A stretch of 5,835 nucleotides of DNA, taken from assembly GCA_021825285.1 (NCBI GenBank), contig JAKAHW010000065.1:1-5835 (forward strand). Direction: 5' to 3'. Both the position numbers and the translations under genes were made by a program. Positions 1 through 4,754 of this stretch are shown in pieces. The DNA is from a bacterium (GTDB lineage Bacteria; Patescibacteria; Microgenomatia; Levybacterales; GWA1-39-11). The notes beneath the pieces are model-generated. The model did no database searches, had not been told where the DNA came from, and saw nothing but the letters and a program-made list of their open reading frames with translations. Each line of letters starts with the position of its first letter. The stretch's first letter is position 1.

Positions 1-969
1 CTTTAACGGCCCCATAGCAAAATAGTCTTTTTTTAATGGATTATCATATATCGCAAAGGTCAATTTTTTTGCTGCTATAGACTCTAATGCGGACAAATAC
101 CTTGAGACAAAAGCATACCTATAATTGGAAAGGTAGGAAGGAGCACCGATAGTAGCCGGAAACACTTTAATTCCTGGATCAATTCTATCCCTGAACCTTC
201 CCTCACCTATTACGTCTAATTTAAAGCCCGGGTTTGTTTTTCTAATCAGATTAAAACCTTTGACATATTCTAAAATTCCCGTTTGCTCATCAAGCCTTCC
301 AAAAAAAAGCGCAGAGGGTTTAAGAATTAGTTTCGTTACGCTTGGAATATTAACTGCCCCATAGATCACAAACTTAGTCTTGGTTTTGTACCATTTTTTT
401 ATAAAATCGCCTACACAAATATTTCCGTTTGTTAGAAGTTCTGAAATCTTCCTTATCGCTATTGCTTTTTTACTTATTGGATAACTTTCATATCCATGGA
501 ATGTAACAAAAACTTTTTTTCTAGGATATAAAAATCTTAGAGGAAGATACCAGATGAAAACGTCGTGACAGTGAATTATATCTGCTTGTTTGAACAACTT
601 TCTATTCTTAATCATTTGATACCAAATATTAAACTTCTTAAAAACCCCTGAATTGCCAAAGCGGAAGGCCACTACGGGAATATTTTCTACTTCAAAAGTA
701 TCAAAACAGCTTGATTTGACGGGCTTTTTCATTTTGATACTGTATGTATCACTTTGTACTCTTGACTGATAATCCGAAAAGTTGATATTATGTATTTTTG
801 GGTCCAATTCTGTAACAATCTTCACCTTGCTCCCCTTTTTAATTAATCTTTTAGTGATTTCATACGTATGCCTTTCCACTCCCCCTACCGAAGGATAAAA
901 TCTTGGCGTAATAAAAATTATTTTTTGGGCAAGGTTTTTTTTCGGTTTAAAGGTTTTATTATTATTCAT
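1..969 (-). CDS. GT-B glycosyltransferase, family 4-like, 3' end beyond window
   Basis: The minus-strand frame is open from an ATG at 967-969 to the left edge, giving 323 residues with no stop. It probably transfers a sugar from a nucleotide-sugar donor to a cell-surface glycan or lipid acceptor at the cytoplasmic membrane face; donor and acceptor cannot be read from sequence. Seen: an N-terminal Rossmann start with ITPRFYPSVGGVERH at residues 20-34 (the glycine-rich acceptor-side loop of family 4 enzymes), DIIHCHD at 130-136, VTFHGYES at 155-162, the hinge to the donor domain with FFGRLDEQTGI at 222-232, and LDVIGEGRFRDR at 251-262. The donor-site region ALESIAAKK (294-302) followed by YDNPLKKDYF (308-317) has only one Glu of the usual E-x7-E motif. 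Some C-terminal residues are missing off the edge. No Shine-Dalgarno precedes the ATG. It lies 39 nt downstream of tRNA-Val on the same strand with no promoter visible between, so it may share that transcript. Confidence 0.9.
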   Translation of the reverse strand, partial: MNNNKTFKPKKNLAQKIIFITPRFYPSVGGVERHTYEITKRLIKKGSKVKIVTELDPKIHNINFSDYQSRVQSDTYSIKMKKPVKSSCFDTFEVENIPVVAFRFGNSGVFKKFNIWYQMIKNRKLFKQADIIHCHDVFIWYLPLRFLYPRKKVFVTFHGYESYPISKKAIAIRKISELLTNGNICVGDFIKKWYKTKTKFVIYGAVNIPSVTKLILKPSALFFGRLDEQTGILEYVKGFNLIRKTNPGFKLDVIGEGRFRDRIDPGIKVFPATIGAPSYLSNYRYAFVSRYLSALESIAAKKLTFAIYDNPLKKDYFAMGPLK

Positions 970-1008
970 ATTGGAAAAAACAGTGTTCGGGGCAGGGTAA
1001 TTCTTCTG

Positions 1009-1080
1009 TGCACGTACCTGGATTCGAACCAGGGACTTCTTCGATGTGAACGAAGCGCTCTACCGCTGAGCTATACGCGC
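1009..1080 (-). tRNA. tRNA-Val, anticodon CAC
   Basis: All four arms fold by eye. The acceptor stem GCGCGTA (1080-1074) pairs with TACGTGC (1016-1010), with one G-T wobble. The D stem is GCTC/GAGC (1071-1068 with 1060-1057). The anticodon stem CTTCG/CGAAG (1055-1051 with 1043-1039) closes the loop TTCACAT, giving anticodon CAC at 1048-1046, which reads the valine codon GUG. The variable region is 5 nt. The T arm is CCTGG, loop TTCGAAT, then CCAGG (1033-1017). The discriminator base is A at 1009. The next bases are CAG, so the 3' CCA is not encoded and must be added by tRNA nucleotidyltransferase. There is no intron. Length is 72 nt with a short D loop. A TTGACT/TAAAAT promoter lies just upstream. 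Confidence 0.96.
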
Positions 1081-1108
1081 GATTGCGTTTATTTTACCAA
1101 AGTTTTGA

Positions 1109-1137
1109 ATTTTATTCACCTTCAAAAGATGAGTCAA
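1109..1137 (-). promoter_or_regulatory. Sigma70-type promoter for tRNA-Val (and probably the glycosyltransferase)
   Basis: Reading leftward, -35 TTGACT is at 1137-1132 and -10 TAAAAT at 1114-1109, with a 17-bp spacer. That is five of six matches to consensus in each box. The expected start is near 1102, giving a leader of about 22 nt before the mature tRNA. A second TAAAAT lies at 1096-1091, but no good -35 sits at the right distance from it. Confidence 0.75.
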
Positions 1138-1147
1138 ATTCTAATTC

Positions 1148-1176
1148 TGGATATTTAAAATTTCTTTTGCTAAAAT
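1148..1176 (+). promoter_or_regulatory. Extended -10 promoter for the glycosyltransferase-methyltransferase gene
   Basis: The -10 TAAAAT at 1171-1176 is preceded by TG at 1168-1169 in extended -10 spacing. A weaker -35, TGGATA (1148-1153, four of six), sits 17 bp upstream. The expected start near 1183 would give a leader of about 34 nt before the ATG at 1217. It is back-to-back with the leftward tRNA promoter; the two -35 boxes are 10 bp apart. Confidence 0.6.
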
Positions 1177-1216
1177 TATCCAAAGTAATTCTCTTCTGCC
1201 CTACCGTATTCAAATA

Positions 1217-2641
1217 ATGAATAAAATACTAATCCTTATCCCTACATATAACGAAAAGGGCAACGTCGAACCGCTCTATGAAGAGATCAAAAAAACGAAA
1301 ATAAAAGCAGACGTTCTTTTTGTTGACGACAACTCTCCGGACGGAACCTCAAATATCATTTCTGAGATTGCGAAAAAAGATAAACGAGTGATGCTGCTTA
1401 AAAGGAAAGGCAAGGAAGGAATAGGAACCGCTCACAAGGAAGGTGTTGATTGGGCATATAAAAATAACTATAACATTCTCATCACGATGGATGCGGACTT
1501 CACTCACAAACCAAAAGACATACCAAAATTTATAAATGCCTCAAAAAATGCTGACGTTGTTGTGGGCTCCAGATACCTACATAGAAAAAGCATTAACGAA
1601 TGGAATATTTTCAGAAAGTCATTGGCAGTTACCGGGCATACGCTTACCCGCTTCTTGCTTAAAATGCCGTATGACGCAACAGGAGCTTTTAGACTTTATA
1701 ATTTGGATAAAATACCAAAAGAGGTTTTCAGCGTTGTTGAATCAAAAGGATATTCTTTTTTCTTTGAAAGTTTGTTTGTGCTATTTTTAAATGGTTTCAA
1801 AATAAAAGAAGTCTCAATACATCTGCCTGCAAGAACTTACGGAACTTCAAAAATGAGATTTTCCGATGCCTATAACAGTCTTAAGTTTTTATTCCAAACT
1901 TTTTATCTCTCAAAAATTTACCGGGATTCCTACATTTATTGTCCTCCATTTGTTAAACCAAAAAGAAATAAAGAAAAGGGGGAAACGGAATGGGATGAAT
2001 ATTGGATGTCTGAAAGAAAGCAAAGAAAAATTTTATATGATTCAGCTGCCGTATTTTATAGAAAATATATTATTAAAAGAACTCTAAACTATTACATAAA
2101 GAAAAACTTTACAAATAAGTCTGTTCTTCTGCATGCCGGCTGTGGAGGAGGACAGGTTGATTCAGATGTTGTAAAAATTGCCCAAATTCACGCCCTGGAT
2201 ATATCTTCCGGAGCTTTAAATAGATATAAAAGACTCTACGAGAATTCAAACGTAATCCATGGGAGTATTTTAAAAATTCCTGCAAAAAAAGAGGTGTATG
2301 ATGGAATTTATAATCTTGGAGTCATGGAGCATTTCAGTGTTAAAGATATAAAAATTATTTTGGATGAATTTAACAGAGTGTTAAAAAAGAGTGGGAAAAT
2401 TGTTCTTTTCTGGCCACCCGCGTTTGGAGTCAGCGTTATCTTCCTAAATTCTATGCATTTTATTTTAAATGATATCTTGGGAAAAAATATCAGGCTTCAT
2501 CCTGAAGAAATAACAAAAGTTAAATCAAAAAAACAAATTAAAGATATTTTGGCAAAATCAAACTTTAAACTTAAAAAATTTCACTTCGGACCCAGAGATT
2601 TATTCACCTATACTATTATTGTAGCTGAGAAAAATAAGTAA
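1217..2641 (+). CDS. Bifunctional family 2 glycosyltransferase / class I SAM-dependent methyltransferase
   Basis: This 474-aa protein has two enzyme domains. Residues 1-235 resemble dolichol/polyprenyl-phosphate mannose synthases: ILIPTYNEKGN near the start, VDDNSPDGT at 36-44 for the nucleotide, the DxD metal motif MDADFTH (Asp92, Asp94), GSRY at 117-120, and DATGAFRLY at 153-161. Such enzymes load a sugar from a nucleotide donor onto a polyprenyl phosphate at the inner membrane face. I see no C-terminal membrane helices in this domain. After a charged linker (about 245-260), residues 260-474 form a class I methyltransferase: SAM motif I LLHAGCGGGQ at 304-313, the acidic residue in ALDIS (Asp328), and YDGIYNLGVMEHF at 361-373. 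The acceptor for the methyl group is unknown, though a lipid-linked or surface sugar is plausible. The ATG at 1217 directly begins the conserved beta strand. No Shine-Dalgarno is visible. The stop is 36 nt before lepB, in the same direction. Each fold is clear; the sugar and methyl acceptor are not. Confidence 0.92.
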   Translation: MNKILILIPTYNEKGNVEPLYEEIKKTKIKADVLFVDDNSPDGTSNIISEIAKKDKRVMLLKRKGKEGIGTAHKEGVDWAYKNNYNILITMDADFTHKPKDIPKFINASKNADVVVGSRYLHRKSINEWNIFRKSLAVTGHTLTRFLLKMPYDATGAFRLYNLDKIPKEVFSVVESKGYSFFFESLFVLFLNGFKIKEVSIHLPARTYGTSKMRFSDAYNSLKFLFQTFYLSKIYRDSYIYCPPFVKPKRNKEKGETEWDEYWMSERKQRKILYDSAAVFYRKYIIKRTLNYYIKKNFTNKSVLLHAGCGGGQVDSDVVKIAQIHALDISSGALNRYKRLYENSNVIHGSILKIPAKKEVYDGIYNLGVMEHFSVKDIKIILDEFNRVLKKSGKIVLFWPPAFGVSVIFLNSMHFILNDILGKNIRLHPEEITKVKSKKQIKDILAKSNFKLKKFHFGPRDLFTYTIIVAEKNK

Positions 2642-2642
2642 G

Positions 2643-2671
2643 TTGACAATCTTCCGAATATAAGTAAAAAT
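2643..2671 (+). promoter_or_regulatory. Candidate lepB promoter giving a leaderless or near-leaderless mRNA
   Basis: A perfect -35 TTGACA lies at 2643-2648, right after the upstream stop codon. The -10 is weaker: TAAAAA at 2665-2670 (16-bp spacer) or AAAAAT at 2666-2671 (17-bp spacer), each four of six. Either predicts a start at about 2677-2678, on or next to the A of the lepB ATG. Co-transcription from the upstream gene is also possible. Confidence 0.5.
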
Positions 2672-2677
2672 ATCACT

Positions 2678-3241
2678 ATGTTTATTTTTAAAGGAATTTG
2701 GACTGTTTTATTGGATTTGGTCGAAACACTGGTAATAGCAGGTGCGGTCTTTGTCGTAATTTATGCCTTTCTTTTTCGCCCATTCCAAGTAAACGGCCAG
2801 TCGATGTTTCCGAATTACCACAACGGGGAATACATCCTGACCAACCTTATATCTTTAAAATTCGAGACCCTAACACGAGGGGAAGTTGTTGTGTTTAAGG
2901 CTCCTATAAATCAAGAAAAGGATTTTATCAAAAGGATTATTGGCCTTCCTGGAGAAACAGTTTCCCTTAAAGATGGGGGAGTTTTTGTTAACCGTAAAAA
3001 ACTGGATGAGTCGTCATATCTTCCTTTGGACTATAAAACTTATGGAGGTGCTTTTTTGGCAGAAGGAGCCGAGATCATAGTTCCTGATAATAATTATTTC
3101 GTACTTGGAGACAACAGAAACTTTAGTTCGGACTCAAGGGAATGGGGATTTGTTTCCAAAGATAAAATTATCGGTAAATCATTTGTGGTTTATTGGCCGC
3201 CACAAGACTTTAAATTAGTTCAACACGGTAAATATAACTAG
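2678..3241 (+). CDS. lepB: Signal peptidase I
   Basis: This 187-aa membrane serine protease removes signal peptides from exported proteins on the outer face of the cytoplasmic membrane. A single N-terminal membrane anchor spans about residues 11-32. The catalytic Ser42 lies in VNGQSMFPN (38-46) and the general base Lys85 in DFIKRIIGLPGE (82-93), forming the Ser/Lys dyad of family S26. The family box GDNRNFSSDSREWGFV is at 144-159. The length is typical for the short Gram-positive-like form and much shorter than E. coli LepB (324 aa). Residues 110-138 form a short insert before the last box. The ATG at 2678 leaves a short cytoplasmic tail of about 10 residues before the anchor. There is no Shine-Dalgarno; the promoter placement suggests leaderless translation. 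The TAG stop faces the parB stop 4 bp away. The family call is firm. Confidence 0.96.
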   Translation: MFIFKGIWTVLLDLVETLVIAGAVFVVIYAFLFRPFQVNGQSMFPNYHNGEYILTNLISLKFETLTRGEVVVFKAPINQEKDFIKRIIGLPGETVSLKDGGVFVNRKKLDESSYLPLDYKTYGGAFLAEGAEIIVPDNNYFVLGDNRNFSSDSREWGFVSKDKIIGKSFVVYWPPQDFKLVQHGKYN

Positions 3242-3255
3242 AAATTTAAATTTCT
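3240..3255. repeat. 16-bp perfect palindrome at the convergent lepB/parB junction
   Basis: AGAAATTTAAATTTCT is self-complementary over all 16 bases and spans both stop codons (lepB TAG 3239-3241, parB TAA on the minus strand at 3246-3248). On the plus strand it runs into TTTT, so an AU-rich hairpin plus a short U tract could act as a weak terminator. With no GC clamp it would be unstable, and it could be a chance product of AT-rich DNA. No other terminator is visible between these genes. Confidence 0.4.
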
Positions 3256-4073
3256 TTTAGGAGTTTTTCGTAGATCTCTTTAAGCTTTGGTCCTGTTTCT
3301 TCTTCATTTCCCTTAACAACAATTGTGATTTTTCCTAAAACTCTTGATTGGAAGAAGTCTACTTTGTTGTACCCTAATTTCTCGCGAAGTGTTTTTGACA
3401 TTTCTTCCTGTTCCGGAATATAAATCTTGTCTTTTTTCTTTTGAGGCTCTTTCTTTTGTTCTTCTGATTTTATTTGTCTTGCAACTTCTTCTGCTCCCCT
3501 TACTGAAATTCCTTCTACTAAGATTCTTTTAAAAGCAGCGAGCATTAATTTAGGATCTCCAATCGAGATCAAGGGTCGTACATGTCCTTCTGTTATTACT
3601 CCTGCCGCCAAGGCATCTTTAATAGCATCAGGAAGTGTCAAAAGCCTAATGGAGTTTGAAATATAAGGAAGACTCTTACCTACTCTTTTTGCAACTTCGG
3701 TGACTGAAATTCCAAACTCGTCAATTAATCTTTTATATGCCTGTGCTCTTTCAATAGGATTTAAGTCTTCTCTTTGGACGTTCTCAACGATAGACATTTC
3801 AAGCATGCTCTGGGGAGTAACTTCCTTGATAACAACCGGGACCTTACCAAGGCCTAGGATTCTACTTGCTCTCCATCTTCTCTCCCCCGCAATTATTTGG
3901 TATCCTGCAGGAGTTCTTGCTACAACAATAGGTTCCAATATTCCTTGTTCGCGAATAGAATTTACTAAATCCGTAAGTGATTCCGGTGATATAAGACCAC
4001 GGGGCTGTAAGGGGTTGGGTTGTAGAAGAGTTATCTCAAGCTCTACAACTCTCATCTCGTCATTATTATCCAT
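3246..4073 (-). CDS. parB: ParB-family chromosome partitioning protein
   Basis: This 275-aa protein is a ParB/Spo0J-type CTP-dependent DNA clamp that loads at parS sites and spreads to organise and segregate the chromosome with ParA. The N-terminal CTP-binding domain (about 8-105) carries NPLQPR at 20-25, GERRWRAS at 63-70 (GERR box) and ENVQREDLNPIERA at 97-110. The helix-turn-helix region covers about 121-150: ISVTEVAKRVGKSLPYISNSIRLLTLP. A Lys/Glu-rich linker (202-216) leads to a C-terminal dimerisation domain (about 222-275). Many ParBs have GKSR in the recognition helix region; here it is GKSL (132-135). The start at 4073 is supported by GGAGGT 5 nt upstream, and it overlaps the rpmA stop by 8 bp, so translational coupling is likely. 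No parA is present in the window, and no parS-like GTTTCAC inverted repeat was seen. Noc-like paralogues are an alternative. Confidence 0.93.
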   Translation of the reverse strand: MDNNDEMRVVELEITLLQPNPLQPRGLISPESLTDLVNSIREQGILEPIVVARTPAGYQIIAGERRWRASRILGLGKVPVVIKEVTPQSMLEMSIVENVQREDLNPIERAQAYKRLIDEFGISVTEVAKRVGKSLPYISNSIRLLTLPDAIKDALAAGVITEGHVRPLISIGDPKLMLAAFKRILVEGISVRGAEEVARQIKSEEQKKEPQKKKDKIYIPEQEEMSKTLREKLGYNKVDFFQSRVLGKITIVVKGNEEETGPKLKEIYEKLLKEI

Positions 4074-4317
4074 TTAATACCTCCACGACTTTCTTTCCTC
4101 TACGGGTTTTAAAACTAACTTTGCCTGCAAGCGTTGCAAAAATCGTGAAATCTTTTCCCATTGAAGTACCTTCTCCAGGATTTAACTTGGTACCTTTTTG
4201 GCGGACTATAATATTTCCTGCAATTACTTTTTCTCCACCGTAGGCCTTGACTCCACGTCTTTTTGAAATTGAGTCTCTATTTCCTTTTACTGCTCCTTGT
4301 GATTTTGTATGTGCCAT
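4066..4317 (-). CDS. rpmA: 50S ribosomal protein L27
   Basis: This 83-aa protein is bacterial L27 (bL27), whose N-terminal tail reaches the peptidyl-transferase centre of the large subunit. Seen: the start MAHTKSQGAVKGNRDS, then KRRGVKAYGG (19-28) and the family signature VIAGNIIVRQKGTKLNPGEG (31-50), followed by MGKDFTIFATLAGKV. It is slightly shorter at the C terminus than typical L27 (84-94 aa). The tail reads HTKSQG where many bacteria have HKKGGG, so the exact tail residues are diverged. There is no cleavable N-terminal extension of the Firmicutes type. It has its own strong promoter and an 18-nt leader with no clear Shine-Dalgarno. It lies 61 nt downstream of rplU, the usual pairing, and overlaps parB by 8 bp. 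Confidence 0.97.
   Translation of the reverse strand: MAHTKSQGAVKGNRDSISKRRGVKAYGGEKVIAGNIIVRQKGTKLNPGEGTSMGKDFTIFATLAGKVSFKTRRGKKVVEVLNG
4079..4084 (-). promoter_or_regulatory. Consensus Shine-Dalgarno for parB inside rpmA
   Basis: GGAGGT on the minus strand, with 5 nt (ATTAA) before the parB ATG, matches the anti-Shine-Dalgarno perfectly and sits within the last codons of rpmA. It fixes the parB start at 4073 and is the only strong ribosome binding site I see in the window. Confidence 0.85.
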
Positions 4318-4341
4318 AGGTTTCTTGTGAAAAGCTAGTCC

Positions 4342-4370
4342 ATTTTAGACCCGGTTTTCACCGTTGTCAA
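4342..4370 (-). promoter_or_regulatory. Strong sigma70-type promoter for rpmA-parB
   Basis: The -35 TTGACA (4370-4365, perfect) and -10 TAAAAT (4347-4342, five of six) have a 17-bp spacer. The expected start is near 4335, about 18 nt before the rpmA ATG. The spacer contains a small inverted repeat, CGGT-GAAA-ACCG (4363-4352), which could fold with a GNRA-type tetraloop only in read-through RNA from rplU. It lacks a U tract, so it is not a convincing terminator. Confidence 0.8.
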
Positions 4371-4378
4371 GCTTTTCT

Positions 4379-4702
4379 TTAGGCTTTTTTTGCCCCTTCA
4401 ATTCCTTTTATTTCTACTTTTGAAAGAAGTGCTCTAAATCCTATTGTTTTTCTATATCTGCTCTTTGCTAAAAACTTTGAAACCCTAATTTTTTCTCCCT
4501 TTTTTTCTTCCAAAACCTTCCCGTTCACAACAACATCTTTAAGATACGGATTTCCAATTTTTACATCTGTTCCGTCTACCAAAAGAAGAACTTTATCAAA
4601 AGAAACACTTTCTTTTGCGTCTTTAAGTCTATCTACCTCTAAAATTGTTCCGGGTGAAACCTTATATTGCTTGCCGCCTGTTTGAATTATTGCGTATTGC
4701 AT
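4379..4702 (-). CDS. rplU: 50S ribosomal protein L21
   Basis: This 107-aa protein is bL21, a primary 23S rRNA-binding protein of the large subunit. It starts MQYAIIQTGGKQYKVSPGT, the family's near-universal N terminus, followed by LEVDRLK, IGNPYL and a basic C-terminal region with KFLAKSRYRKTIGFRA (73-88). Many homologues have GHR where this has GFR. The usual length is 101-105 aa. I chose the ATG at 4700-4702. The frame extends back to a TTG at 4735, but that would add 11 non-conserved residues and would begin upstream of the promoter's -10 box (4731-4726). There is no Shine-Dalgarno before the ATG. It follows rodA by 38 nt and precedes rpmA, which has a separate promoter. Confidence 0.96.
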   Translation of the reverse strand: MQYAIIQTGGKQYKVSPGTILEVDRLKDAKESVSFDKVLLLVDGTDVKIGNPYLKDVVVNGKVLEEKKGEKIRVSKFLAKSRYRKTIGFRALLSKVEIKGIEGAKKA

Positions 4703-4725
4703 AATATTGCTTTTTGAGCCATAAG

Positions 4726-4754
4726 AGTATACCAAAAAAATTATCTAATTTCCA
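4726..4754 (-). promoter_or_regulatory. Candidate rplU promoter overlapping the 3' end of rodA
   Basis: The -10 TATACT is at 4731-4726 (five of six) and the -35 TGGAAA at 4754-4749 (four of six), with a 17-bp spacer. The -35 lies inside the last rodA codons. The expected start near 4719 gives a leader of about 17 nt before the ATG at 4702. This supports the downstream start for L21. Confidence 0.6.

Noticed and set aside
862..871. CATACGTATG palindrome as a parS or operator site
   Set aside because: It is only 10 bp, does not resemble parS, and lies inside the glycosyltransferase coding sequence where codons explain it.
868..1158. A 96-codon plus-strand open frame across the glycosyltransferase 5' end and the tRNA
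   Set aside because: It runs antisense through a well-supported tRNA and glycosyltransferase start, and its translation has no recognisable domain.
3700..4077. A 125-codon open frame antisense to parB
   Set aside because: ParB motifs on the other strand explain the region fully; the plus-strand translation resembles no family and is a by-product of codon bias.
4352..4363. CGGT-GAAA-ACCG hairpin as an rplU terminator
   Set aside because: The stem is only 4 bp with no U tract after it, and it coincides with the spacer of the rpmA promoter.
4703..4735. Longer L21 starting at TTG 4735
   Set aside because: The added 11 residues are not part of L21, and this start would lie upstream of the predicted transcription start for rplU.
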